DNA from: Bacteroidales bacterium UBA1176
GTDB lineage: Bacteria > Bacteroidota > Bacteroidia > Bacteroidales > WCHB1-69
Length of the DNA: 36,344 bases
Reading direction: 5' to 3'
Assembly: GCA_002311645.1 (NCBI GenBank)
Contig: DBYW01000006.1
Span: forward strand, 1 to 36,344
Below the pieces are notes generated by a model. It saw only the letters and a list, made by a program, of their open reading frames with translations. It searched no databases and was not told where the DNA came from. A program made the translations under genes and the position numbers. Below are positions 23,321-31,353 of this stretch, piece by piece. The first letter of the stretch is position 1; the number at the start of each line of letters is the position of its first letter.

Positions 23321-24067
23321 TTAGTTGTTTCTGTTGTTGGTGCGGGGACCACGACCTTCGCCCTTGCGGGGACCGCGGGTCATCCTGCGTTGAGGAGCCT
23401 TGGCGTCCTTGCCGGCTTCGGTGAGGGTGAACAGGTCGCGCTTGCCATAGACGAAACCGCGGCAAATCCAAACCTTGATGCCAATGCAACCGTATGTGGT
23501 GTGGGCCTCAACGGGAGCATAGTCAATGTCGGCACGCAACGTGTGCAAGGGGATACGACCCTCCTTGAAATGCTCGGCACGAGCGATTTCGGCACCGCCC
23601 AGACGACCGGCAGCGGTCACCTTGATGCCTTCGGCGTTGGCGCGCATCGTGGTGGAAATGGCAGTCTTGATGGCCTTCTTGTAAGCCACACGGCCTTCAA
23701 TTTGCTTGGCAATGTTCTGTGCCACGAGTTGAGCATCCAGGTCAGGGCGCTTCACTTCCACGATGTTGATCTGGATTTCCTTGCCCGTGATGACCTTCAG
23801 CTCTTCCTTCACCTTGTCAACCTCTTGGCCGCCCTTGCCGATGATGAGGCCCGGACGTGCCGTCATGATGGTGACGGTGACGAGTTTCAGCGTTCTTTCA
23901 ATGTAAATTTTGGAAATTCCGGCCTTTGCGAACTTGACATTCAGGTACTTTCTAATTTTGTCGTCTTCGACAATCTTACTGGCGAAATTTTTGCCGCCAT
24001 ACCAATTAGAATCCCATCCTCTGACGATACCGAGGCGAATGCCTACCGGATTTACTTTCTGACCCAT
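23321..24067 (-). CDS. rpsC: 30S ribosomal protein S3
   Basis: A 248-residue S3, part of the mRNA entry tunnel and helicase activity of the small subunit. It begins MGQKVNPVGIRLGIVRGWDS. The KH domain loop GLIIGKGG is at 73-80. The C-terminal domain has GRLGGAEIARAEHFKEGRIPLHTLRADIDYAP. The tail is basic and glycine/asparagine-rich (MTRGPRKGEGRGPRTNNRNN). It starts 10 bp after rplV. Confidence 0.97.
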   Translation of the reverse strand: MGQKVNPVGIRLGIVRGWDSNWYGGKNFASKIVEDDKIRKYLNVKFAKAGISKIYIERTLKLVTVTIMTARPGLIIGKGGQEVDKVKEELKVITGKEIQINIVEVKRPDLDAQLVAQNIAKQIEGRVAYKKAIKTAISTTMRANAEGIKVTAAGRLGGAEIARAEHFKEGRIPLHTLRADIDYAPVEAHTTYGCIGIKVWICRGFVYGKRDLFTLTEAGKDAKAPQRRMTRGPRKGEGRGPRTNNRNN

Positions 24068-24077
24068 ACTTAATTAA

Positions 24078-24518
24078 TTAATTTTGTGATTCTTCTTTGA
24101 TTATTTCATTATTGTTGTTTTCCGTGTTACGGTCGGCAATCACCAGGGTGATGTGGTTGGAACGTTTGCGGATGCGGTTGGCGCGGCCTTGGGGAGCCGT
24201 GCGGATACGCTTCAGCATGCGACCACCATCCACCATGATCGTCTTCACATAAAGGTCTGCGTTTTCCAAACGCATGCCTTCATTCTTCACTTGCCAGTTT
24301 GCGATGGCAGACTTCAGAAGCTTCAACAACTTCTCGGAAGCCTCTCTCGGGCTGTATTTCAGGACATTCATTGCATAGTCCACATTCTTGCCGCGAATCA
24401 CGTTGGCCATGATCCGGGTCTTGCGCGGTGAGGTTGGATTATCCACTAATCGTGCCATGTACACCGTTTTGTTCGCTTCTTTTCGAGCATTGGCTGCTAA
24501 TTTCTTGCTTGCACTCAT
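24078..24518 (-). CDS. rplV: 50S ribosomal protein L22
   Basis: A 146-residue L22, which lines the nascent-peptide exit tunnel with its beta hairpin. It is longer than the E. coli protein because of an N-terminal extension (MSASKKLAANARKEANKTVYMARL) and an acidic/asparagine-rich tail (ENNNNEIIKEESQN). The core SPRKTRIMANVIRGKNVDYAMNVLKYSPREASEKLLKLLKSAIANW is typical. It is the first gene of the block. The usual upstream genes (rpsS, rplB, rplW, rplD, rplC) are missing, and a promoter box lies about 98 bp upstream. Confidence 0.97.
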   Translation of the reverse strand: MSASKKLAANARKEANKTVYMARLVDNPTSPRKTRIMANVIRGKNVDYAMNVLKYSPREASEKLLKLLKSAIANWQVKNEGMRLENADLYVKTIMVDGGRMLKRIRTAPQGRANRIRKRSNHITLVIADRNTENNNNEIIKEESQN

Positions 24519-24615
24519 TGTTTTATTTTCTCTTTTTTTATAATATATTTACCTATAAATCAGTGTTTTATCTATTATCAAGCCCCTCATTCTCCCACAC
24601 TTTTCATTCGGGCGG

Positions 24616-24623
24616 CAAAAATA
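24616..24623 (-). promoter_or_regulatory. Bacteroidota -7 promoter box for the ribosomal block
   Basis: The minus strand reads TATTTTTG, matching TAnnTTTG, with an upstream TTG about 15 bp away, closer than the usual spacing. It would give the rplV-rpsE transcript a leader of roughly 90 nt. Confidence 0.65.
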
Positions 24624-24736
24624 ATATTTTTTTTTATACAATTCACTGTTTATAAATATTTTTTCTCCATTATTTTCATTTCATAACTTTTCTATCCGGC
24701 TGTTTTTTTCGGGTCGTCCATTCCCCATATATTTAT

Positions 24737-24744
24737 TAAATTTG
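24737..24744 (+). promoter_or_regulatory. Bacteroidota -7 promoter box for the ROK-like gene
   Basis: TAAATTTG matches TAnnTTTG, 25 bp before the ATG at 24770. Confidence 0.55.
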
Positions 24745-24769
24745 CACCCTCATTCAAAACAGACCCGAT

Positions 24770-25882
24770 ATGTACGACAACGACCCGAGAACCGTGGTGA
24801 CCCTGGATGCAGGCGGCACCCATTTCCGATTCACCGCCCTGCGCGGCAACAAGCCCGTCACCGGAACCATAGAATTCCCCTCCGAGGCCCGCGACCTCGA
24901 CAAGTGTCTGGCCAACCTCACGGCCGGCTTCGAGCAGACCATCCAAAGCCTCCCCGAAAAGCCCGTGGCCCTCAGCTTCGCCTTCCCCGGCCCGGCCGAC
25001 TACCCCAACGGCATCTTCCCCACCCGGCTCACCAATTTCCCCGCTTTTGAGGGCGGCGTGGCCCTCGGCCCCTACCTCCAGCGGCGCTTCGACCTGCCCG
25101 TCTTCATCAACAACGACGCCGACCTCTTCACCTACGGCGAGGCGTTGGCCGGCACCCTGCCCGACGTCAACCGGCGGCTCCGCGACGCCGGCAGCGTGAA
25201 GCAGTACCACAACCTCATCGGCTTCATCCTCGGCACCGGCTTCGGCATCGGCGTCACCAGCCACGGCCAGATGTACATCGGCGACAACTGCTGTTCCGAA
25301 ATATACTGCACCCCCAACAAGCTGCAGCCGGAACTGATCGTGGAGGAGGGCGTCTCCCAACGCGCTATACTATATTATTATAATATGTATGCCAACGACC
25401 CTTCAGCGAAAGACTACACCGACTCGCTCGACATCTTCCTCATCGCGAACGGCGAGAAGGAGGGCGACCGCGAGGCGGCGCGCAAAGCCTTCAGCACTTT
25501 CGGCGAGGTGGCTGGTTACACCATCGCGCAATGCGTGACCATCCTGGACGGCATCATCGTCCTCGGCGGCGGTCTTTCCAAATCGCACACCCTCTTCATG
25601 CCCGCCCTGCTGCGCGAACTACGCGCGCAGATGAGCACCCGCTCGGGGCAAACGCTCCCCCGCGTGCCCTCCTACGTCTATAACCTCGAGGACGAGGCCG
25701 AGTTCGCTGAATTCGTCAAGGGCGAACAGCGCGCCATCCCCCTCTACGGCACCGACGAGACCATCCTCTGCGACACACAGAAGCGCCTCGGCGTGGTCAC
25801 CTCCCACATCGGCACCAGCGTGGCCACCACCATCGGCGCCTACTGCTATGCCCTGCACCAGCTCGACAGCACTCCCCAATAG
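24770..25882 (+). CDS. ROK-like sugar kinase
   Basis: A 370-residue protein of the actin-like ATPase superfamily, closest to ROK kinases that phosphorylate glucose, N-acetylglucosamine or related sugars. The phosphate loop is DAGGTHFRF (13-21). NNDAD (114-118) supplies the presumed catalytic Asp116. GTGFGIGV is the second glycine-rich loop, and ILDGIIVLGGGLSKS the adenosine site. The ROK zinc motif (CxCGxxGCxE) and its ExGH partner are not found; instead there is DNCCSEIYCTPNK. The substrate cannot be assigned. Visibly richer in G+C than the ribosomal genes next to it. It lies 9 bp upstream of the radical SAM gene. Confidence 0.82.
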   Translation: MYDNDPRTVVTLDAGGTHFRFTALRGNKPVTGTIEFPSEARDLDKCLANLTAGFEQTIQSLPEKPVALSFAFPGPADYPNGIFPTRLTNFPAFEGGVALGPYLQRRFDLPVFINNDADLFTYGEALAGTLPDVNRRLRDAGSVKQYHNLIGFILGTGFGIGVTSHGQMYIGDNCCSEIYCTPNKLQPELIVEEGVSQRAILYYYNMYANDPSAKDYTDSLDIFLIANGEKEGDREAARKAFSTFGEVAGYTIAQCVTILDGIIVLGGGLSKSHTLFMPALLRELRAQMSTRSGQTLPRVPSYVYNLEDEAEFAEFVKGEQRAIPLYGTDETILCDTQKRLGVVTSHIGTSVATTIGAYCYALHQLDSTPQ

Positions 25883-25891
25883 CCCCACACC

Positions 25892-26509
25892 ATGGAAGAG
25901 GCTCCCTTCATCGGCATTGTGCGGCACCGAATACAGACCGACGGCAAGGGCGTGAGCACGCTCGCGGCCTTCCACGGTTGTCCGCTGCGTTGCCGGTACT
26001 GCCTCAACCCGCAATGTCAGCGTGAGGACGTCTGGCGCACCTTCACGCCCGAAAGCCTCTATGAAGAGGTGAAGATCGACCAGCTCTACTTCCTCGCCAC
26101 CGGCGGCGGCATCACCTTCGGCGGCGGCGAGCCTGCCATGCATCCCGACTTCATTGCCCGCTTTCGCAAGATCTGCGGCCCGGAATGGAACCTGACGCTC
26201 GAAACCTCCCTCAACGTCCCTGCAGACCATGTCCGCCAGCTATCCTCCGTTGTCAACCAGTTCATTATCGACATCAAGGAGACCAACGACGAGATTTACC
26301 GGCGCTACACCAGCCTCAGCAACCGGCGCGCGCTCGACAATCTGCAAGAGCTCCTGCAGGAGGGGCGCGGCGACGACCTCATCGTGCGGCTCCCGCTCAT
26401 CGAGGGCTACAACACCCAAGAGGACATTGAGCGAAGCACCGAAAAACTCCGCGCAATGGGCGTGGAGCATTTTGACTTTTTCACATACAGAACAGACATC
26501 CGCAAATAA
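25892..26509 (+). CDS. Radical SAM protein, glycyl-radical-activase-like
   Basis: A 205-residue radical SAM protein. The cluster-binding CxxxCxxC is GCPLRCRYC (C30, C34, C37). The SAM-binding GGGEP is at 77-81, and a later IDIKETNDEIYRRYT matches the pyruvate formate-lyase activase family. Such enzymes use a [4Fe-4S] cluster and S-adenosylmethionine to install a glycyl radical on a partner enzyme. It lacks the extra ferredoxin-type insert of the larger activases. No glycyl radical enzyme is encoded in the window, so its partner is unknown. It sits 9 bp after the ROK-like gene and 10 bp before the TonB-like gene. Confidence 0.85.
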   Translation: MEEAPFIGIVRHRIQTDGKGVSTLAAFHGCPLRCRYCLNPQCQREDVWRTFTPESLYEEVKIDQLYFLATGGGITFGGGEPAMHPDFIARFRKICGPEWNLTLETSLNVPADHVRQLSSVVNQFIIDIKETNDEIYRRYTSLSNRRALDNLQELLQEGRGDDLIVRLPLIEGYNTQEDIERSTEKLRAMGVEHFDFFTYRTDIRK

Positions 26510-26519
26510 ACACACTCTT

Positions 26520-27272
26520 ATGAACCACGGCAAACAAACCTGCAAAATCCTCAAGGAAATCCGCAAGCAAATCGCGGAGAAGAACGACATCGCCTTCGTC
26601 ACAAAGGAGTGTCGCCACAAGGGCAACTGTGCCGGCACCTGCCCTGCGTGCGAGGCCGAGGTGCGCTATCTCGAACAGGAACTGCGCAAACGGCAGCGGT
26701 TGGGCAAGACTGCCATTGTGGCGGGGCTCTCCGTAGGGTTGATGTCCGCCTTGCCCAGCGGTTTGTCCGCCCAAGTGAACAACGGCTGCGAACCGGCCGC
26801 ATCCCAAACGGAGCAACAATCCCAAACGACTGTCCGCGGAAATGTCGGGGGTTCAAAAACAGTGGTGGATGGGCAGCTTATCGTACCTACTGATCCCTCG
26901 ACTTTCTCTACGGTTGGTGATATACATATGTCGTATTTCAATGAAACAGCCGAGGAGATCTCTCCCAGCATCTATGACACCCCTCCCCGATTCGTGGGAG
27001 GCAATATTGCGCTCCAACAATACTTGAAGCGCAACCTCGACTTTGCAGAAATCAATAAATACCAAATCGCAGGCACCGTGGTCGTTTTATTCAATGTGGA
27101 CAAGAATGGCTATGTGCGCCGGCCCACCATTGTCAGTCCCCTTTTCGCGCCCATCGACGATGAAGTGTTGCGTGTTGTCAGAAAGATGCCACAGTGGATA
27201 CCTGCCCAAAAGGACGATGAGTCTGTGTATAGCAGCTACAAGTTGCCTGTCACCATCGGCCCCGCGGAATAA
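26520..27272 (+). CDS. TonB C-terminal-domain protein with N-terminal cysteine cluster
   Basis: A 250-residue protein. The N-terminal cytosolic part has C8 and a tight cluster C31, C37, C41 and C44 in ECRHKGNCAGTCPACEAEVR, which looks like a metal or Fe-S site. A hydrophobic segment at about 60-82 (GKTAIVAGLSVGLMSALPSG) is the likely membrane anchor. A low-complexity linker follows, then a TonB C-terminal domain at about 160-247 (PPRFVGGNIALQQYLKRNL...GTVVVLFNVDKNGYVRRPTI). TonB domains normally carry energy to outer-membrane receptors, but no ExbB/ExbD is nearby. The open frame continues upstream inside the radical SAM gene; the ATG at 26520 is chosen because it begins just after that gene stops. 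Confidence 0.82.
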   Translation: MNHGKQTCKILKEIRKQIAEKNDIAFVTKECRHKGNCAGTCPACEAEVRYLEQELRKRQRLGKTAIVAGLSVGLMSALPSGLSAQVNNGCEPAASQTEQQSQTTVRGNVGGSKTVVDGQLIVPTDPSTFSTVGDIHMSYFNETAEEISPSIYDTPPRFVGGNIALQQYLKRNLDFAEINKYQIAGTVVVLFNVDKNGYVRRPTIVSPLFAPIDDEVLRVVRKMPQWIPAQKDDESVYSSYKLPVTIGPAE

Positions 27273-27343
27273 TTACAGCAAAAGTCCCTTGTTTTTTACA
27301 CAACATATATATTTTATGCCTTGACATCATCCAGCAAATTTTG

Positions 27344-27351
27344 TACTTTTG
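27344..27351 (+). promoter_or_regulatory. Bacteroidota promoter (-33 TTG and -7 box) for the phosphosugar mutase
   Basis: TACTTTTG matches TAnnTTTG, and TTGACA at 27321-27326 lies 20 bp upstream, giving a complete -33/-7 promoter. The ATG at 27370 is 18 bp downstream. Confidence 0.75.
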
Positions 27352-27369
27352 CAGCCTAAAATCTCAGAT

Positions 27370-29106
27370 ATGGAAACATCAGTTGAACAAAGAATCAATA
27401 CTTGGTTAGAAGAAGACTACGAACCAAAATTCAAGGACGAGATTCGTCGTCTCCAAAAAGAGAACCCGCAAGAACTGACGGAGGCGTTTTACCGCACATT
27501 GGAGTTCGGGACGGGCGGCCTGCGCGGCATCATGGGTGTCGGCACCAACCGCATGAACCGCTACACGGTCGGCTTTGCCACACAAGGTCTGGCGAACTAC
27601 CTCCTCAAATGTTTCAAGAGCCAGAAGATCAAAGTGGCCATTTCGCACGACTCGCGCCTCCAAAGCCGCGAATTTGCCGAAATCACCGCCGACATCCTCT
27701 CCGCGAACAAGATCGAGGTTTTCCTTTTTGAAGACCTTCGACCCACACCGGAGCTCTCCTTCGCCGTGCGTCACCTCCAGTGCCAGGCCGGCGTCATGGT
27801 CACTGCCTCCCACAACCCCCGCGAATATAACGGCTACAAGGTTTATTGGGGAGACGGCGGGCAACTCGTGCCCCCACACGACAAGAATGTGATCGCCGAA
27901 GTCAACAACATCACGACTCTCAAGCAAGTCAAATGGACCCGTAACGAGAAGCTCATCCACATCATCGGCGAGGATGTCGACAAGGTCTACTTGGACAAGA
28001 TCGCGGCCCTCACGCTCAATCCGGCCGCCATCAAGAAAGCCAAAAACCTGAAAATCGTTTACACGCCCCTGCATGGAACCGGCATCACCATGGTGCCCAA
28101 GGCATTGAACATGTACGGGTTCAAGGACATATATTTGGTCGAAGAGCAAGCCATCCCCGACGGCAACTTCCCGACTGTCAAGTCGCCCAACCCCGAAGAG
28201 AAAAGTGCCCTCGAGTTAGCCTTGAAAAAAGCCGACGAAGTGGATGCGGACCTCATCCTTGCCACAGACCCTGACGCTGACCGCGTGGGCATCGCCATCC
28301 GCGACGCAGACGGGAAAATGCGCCTTCTCAACGGCAACCAGACCGGCACCCTCCTCTTCCATTACATGCTTTCCCAATGGCAACACAACGGGAAACTCAC
28401 CGGCGACCAGTTTGTGGTCAAGACCATCGTCACCACAGACCTCATCAAGGACATCGCCACCGATTTCAACGTGGAATGCAAGGACGTGCTCACCGGGTTC
28501 AAATACATCGCCGAGGCGATCCTCCAGAACGAGGGCACAAAAACATTCGTCTGCGGCGGGGAGGAGAGCTACGGTTACCTTATCGGCGACTTTGTACGCG
28601 ACAAGGATGCCGTCTCCGCATGCTGCCTCATCGCCGAGATGGCCGCATTCTATTTGGCAAACGGCAAAACCGGTCACAAACTGCTCGCCCAAGTGCTCAA
28701 CGACATCTACAAAAAATACGGTTTCTACAAGGAGGACCTGCTTTCCCTCACCAAGACCGGCAAGGCTGGCGTGGAGGAGATACAAGCCATGATGGCCAAC
28801 TACCGCAACCATCCGCCCAAGAAATTAGGCGGCCAGCCCGTCATTATGATGAAGGATTATTCCGTCTCCAAGTCCTTCGACTTCGCCAACAAGACCAACA
28901 CCATCATCGACCTGCCGACCTCCAACGTGCTACAGTTCTTCACCGCCGACGGCAGCAAGGTCACCGTGCGTCCCTCTGGCACCGAACCTAAAATCAAGTT
29001 CTATTTCAGCGTGGTGGAGAATGCCGGCAAGCGCGCCAATATCGACTCCATCGAAGAGACTCTCATTGCCCGCATCGACAAGTTGAAAAAAGACATCGCG
29101 AAATAA
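27370..29106 (+). CDS. Phosphosugar mutase (phosphoglucomutase/phosphomannomutase family)
   Basis: A 578-residue alpha-D-phosphohexomutase that interconverts 1- and 6-phosphosugars through a phosphoserine. All four family loops are present in order: the phosphoserine loop TASHNP with Ser147; the metal loop ATDPDADR; the sugar-specificity loop GGEESYG; and the phosphate-binding RPSGTEPK near the C-terminus. The length and GGEESYG fit the glucose-type (PgcA-like) subgroup common in Bacteroidota. An in-frame TTG at 27349 lies inside the promoter and is rejected; the ATG at 27370 (METSVEQRI) is used. A terminator follows. Confidence 0.95.
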   Translation: METSVEQRINTWLEEDYEPKFKDEIRRLQKENPQELTEAFYRTLEFGTGGLRGIMGVGTNRMNRYTVGFATQGLANYLLKCFKSQKIKVAISHDSRLQSREFAEITADILSANKIEVFLFEDLRPTPELSFAVRHLQCQAGVMVTASHNPREYNGYKVYWGDGGQLVPPHDKNVIAEVNNITTLKQVKWTRNEKLIHIIGEDVDKVYLDKIAALTLNPAAIKKAKNLKIVYTPLHGTGITMVPKALNMYGFKDIYLVEEQAIPDGNFPTVKSPNPEEKSALELALKKADEVDADLILATDPDADRVGIAIRDADGKMRLLNGNQTGTLLFHYMLSQWQHNGKLTGDQFVVKTIVTTDLIKDIATDFNVECKDVLTGFKYIAEAILQNEGTKTFVCGGEESYGYLIGDFVRDKDAVSACCLIAEMAAFYLANGKTGHKLLAQVLNDIYKKYGFYKEDLLSLTKTGKAGVEEIQAMMANYRNHPPKKLGGQPVIMMKDYSVSKSFDFANKTNTIIDLPTSNVLQFFTADGSKVTVRPSGTEPKIKFYFSVVENAGKRANIDSIEETLIARIDKLKKDIAK

Positions 29107-29123
29107 AAAGTACAATAATAATG

Positions 29124-29160
29124 TCGCCCCGATGCATTCCTGCACATACGGGGCGATTTT
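29124..29160 (+). terminator. Probable terminator after the phosphosugar mutase
   Basis: TCGCCCCG (29124-29131) pairs with CGGGGCGA (29149-29156), followed by four T residues. The loop is 17 nt, so it is somewhat weak. Confidence 0.6.
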
Positions 29161-29178
29161 GCAAAACAAAAAAGATTT

Positions 29179-31251
29179 ATGATTAACCAGAAACTGATCA
29201 ATCCCAAGAGCATCGTGGTGTGCGGTGCATCCAGTGACATTCACAAACCGGGCGGCAAAGCCCTGAAAAATCTGTTGGAGAGTGCCTTCAAGGGCGAAGT
29301 TTACGCCGTGAACCCCAAGGAAGACGAGGTGCAGGGCATCAAGTGTTACAAGCAGGTGGAAGATCTGCCGCAGGTGGATTGCGCCATCCTCTGCATCGCG
29401 GCCAAGTTCTGTGCCCACACGGTGGACGTGCTGACGCAGCAGAAAGGGACCCAAGGCTTCATCATCGTCAGCGCGGGATTTTCGGAAGAGAACGCCGAGG
29501 GCGCTGCCATCGAAAAGCACATCGTGGATGCCATCAACGCTGTGGGCGGCTCACTCATAGGCCCCAACTGCACAGGATTCCTCAACACCAACTACAGCGG
29601 CTGCTTTGACACCCCGATCCCGAAACTTGACCCCAAAGGCGTGGATTTTATCACGGGAAGCGGTGCCACCGCCGTGTTCATCAAGGAGTACGGCATGAGC
29701 AACGGCTTGAAATTCAACAGTGTCTGGGCTGTGGGCAACAGCGCCCAGCTCGGCATTGAGGATGTGCTGGAACATTTGGACGAAACCTTCGACCCTGAGA
29801 AGTCGAGTCATGTCATCATGCTCTACATGGAGAAGATTGGCGACCCGCAGCGTTTGCTGAAGCACAGCCGCAACCTCATCAACAAAGGCTGCAAGATTGC
29901 GGCCATCAAGTCGGGCGGCTCCGCTGCCGGCTCGCGCGCGGCCTCGTCGCACACCGGCGCTTTGGCCACCAACGACGCCGCCGTGGACGCCCTGTTCCAA
30001 AAAGCCGGCATTGTACGTTGCCACAACCGCCAGGAACTCACCACTGTCTGCGCAGTATTTATGCATCCTGAAATAAAAGGCAATCGCTGCGCTGTCATCA
30101 CCCACGCGGGCGGCCCCGCCGTGATGCTCACCGACGTGCTGAGCAACGGCGGCCTGGAAGTGCCCCCGCTCAAAGACCACCCCGCCAGCCCTGCCCTGCT
30201 CGCGAAACTCTTCGGAGGCTCCTCCGTGGGCAACCCCATTGACTTCCTCGCCACCGGCACCGCCGAACAACTCGGCTATATCATCGACACTGTCGAAAAC
30301 GACTACACCGACATCGACTTCTCCGTGGTCATCTTCGGCTCACCAGGCCTCTTCTCCAACAAAGAAGTCTATGATTTGCTCGATGAGAAGATGAAGACCT
30401 GCAAGAAACCCATCTTCCCCGTGTTGCCATCCATCATCAACGTGAAGCAGGAAATCGAGGATTTCATCGCCAAAGGCCGTATTAATTTCCCGGAAGAGTG
30501 CGTGTTAGGCAACGCCCTCGTCAAAGTGTGGAACACCCCGAAACCACAACCCGAGAACGTGGAGTTGCCGCAAGTTGATGTGGCTCGCATCCGAAAGACC
30601 ATCGACAAGTGCGAGAGCGGCTATTTAGAGATTGCCGACTACAACGAGTTGCTGGACGCCGCCGGCATCTCCCGCAAAAAATCCGTCGAAGTGGACAAGA
30701 AAGAAGATGCCCTGGCGTTCGCCAAGGAGGTCGGATGCTCGAAAGACGTACCGTTGGTCATGAAAGTTGTCGGTCCGTTACACAAGTCCGACGTGGGCGG
30801 TGTGACACTCAACGTCAAGGACTTGGACACCGTCAGCAGGGAATTCGACCGCCTGATGGCTATCAAGGACACTTACGCGGTGGAGATGTACCCGATGTTA
30901 GACGGCACCGACGTATATATTGGCGCCATCCGCGACGACAAGTTCGGTCATCAGATATTCTTCGGCTTAGGCGGCATCTTCATCGAAGTGCTCAAGGACG
31001 TGCAGTCCGCATTGGCACCCATCACGGCTGACGAAGCCAAACAGATGCTCACCAAACTGCGCGGCTACAAGATCCTGCAAGGCGTGCGTGGCCAAGAACC
31101 CGTCAACATCGATCTCTACGCCGACCAGATTGCCCGCGTGAGCGCATTGGTGCAGGCCGCTCCCGAAATCGTGGAGATGGACCTCAACCCGCTGCTCGGC
31201 AACCCGCGTTACGTAACCGCCGTGGATGCGAGAATTCGCATTGAAAAATAA
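29179..31251 (+). CDS. Acetate/acyl-CoA ligase (ADP-forming), fused alpha-beta type
   Basis: A 690-residue ADP-forming acyl-CoA synthetase that converts acetyl-CoA or another acyl-CoA, ADP and phosphate to the acid, CoA and ATP, giving substrate-level ATP in anaerobes. The N-terminal CoA-binding Rossmann domain has VVCGASSDIHKPGGKALKNL. The succinyl-CoA-synthetase-like domains follow with GPNCTGFLN and the phospho-histidine loop SSHTGAL (His258). The C-terminal ATP-grasp part holds VMKVVGPLHKSDVGGV and FGLGGIFIEVLKD. Alpha and beta regions are in one chain. The preferred acyl group is not readable from sequence. A terminator follows 27 bp after the stop. Confidence 0.93.
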   Translation: MINQKLINPKSIVVCGASSDIHKPGGKALKNLLESAFKGEVYAVNPKEDEVQGIKCYKQVEDLPQVDCAILCIAAKFCAHTVDVLTQQKGTQGFIIVSAGFSEENAEGAAIEKHIVDAINAVGGSLIGPNCTGFLNTNYSGCFDTPIPKLDPKGVDFITGSGATAVFIKEYGMSNGLKFNSVWAVGNSAQLGIEDVLEHLDETFDPEKSSHVIMLYMEKIGDPQRLLKHSRNLINKGCKIAAIKSGGSAAGSRAASSHTGALATNDAAVDALFQKAGIVRCHNRQELTTVCAVFMHPEIKGNRCAVITHAGGPAVMLTDVLSNGGLEVPPLKDHPASPALLAKLFGGSSVGNPIDFLATGTAEQLGYIIDTVENDYTDIDFSVVIFGSPGLFSNKEVYDLLDEKMKTCKKPIFPVLPSIINVKQEIEDFIAKGRINFPEECVLGNALVKVWNTPKPQPENVELPQVDVARIRKTIDKCESGYLEIADYNELLDAAGISRKKSVEVDKKEDALAFAKEVGCSKDVPLVMKVVGPLHKSDVGGVTLNVKDLDTVSREFDRLMAIKDTYAVEMYPMLDGTDVYIGAIRDDKFGHQIFFGLGGIFIEVLKDVQSALAPITADEAKQMLTKLRGYKILQGVRGQEPVNIDLYADQIARVSALVQAAPEIVEMDLNPLLGNPRYVTAVDARIRIEK

Positions 31252-31277
31252 AGTATTCCCATTTATCTCCAAAAAAG

Positions 31278-31308
31278 AAAAGGCGACTAAAATATAGTCG
31301 CCTTTTTT
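31278..31308. terminator. Bidirectional terminator after the acyl-CoA ligase
   Basis: AAAAGGCGACTA and TAGTCGCCTTTT form a perfect 12-bp stem with the 5-nt loop AAATA, flanked by A and T runs. It serves the acyl-CoA ligase on the plus strand and the small secreted-protein gene on the minus strand. Confidence 0.9.
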
Positions 31309-31353
31309 GTTGGGTCAACACAAGGTTGGGTCGTTGCGACCTGCTCCTTGTCT

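Larger units (their letters stand above)
24519..24769. other. AT-rich divergent intergenic region between rplV and the ROK-like gene
   Basis: 251 bp without a coding frame of note. It carries the outward-facing promoter boxes at 24616-24623 (minus) and 24737-24744 (plus), runs of T and A, and a leader of about 90 nt before rplV. No remnant of rpsS or rplB was recognised in it. Confidence 0.6.
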
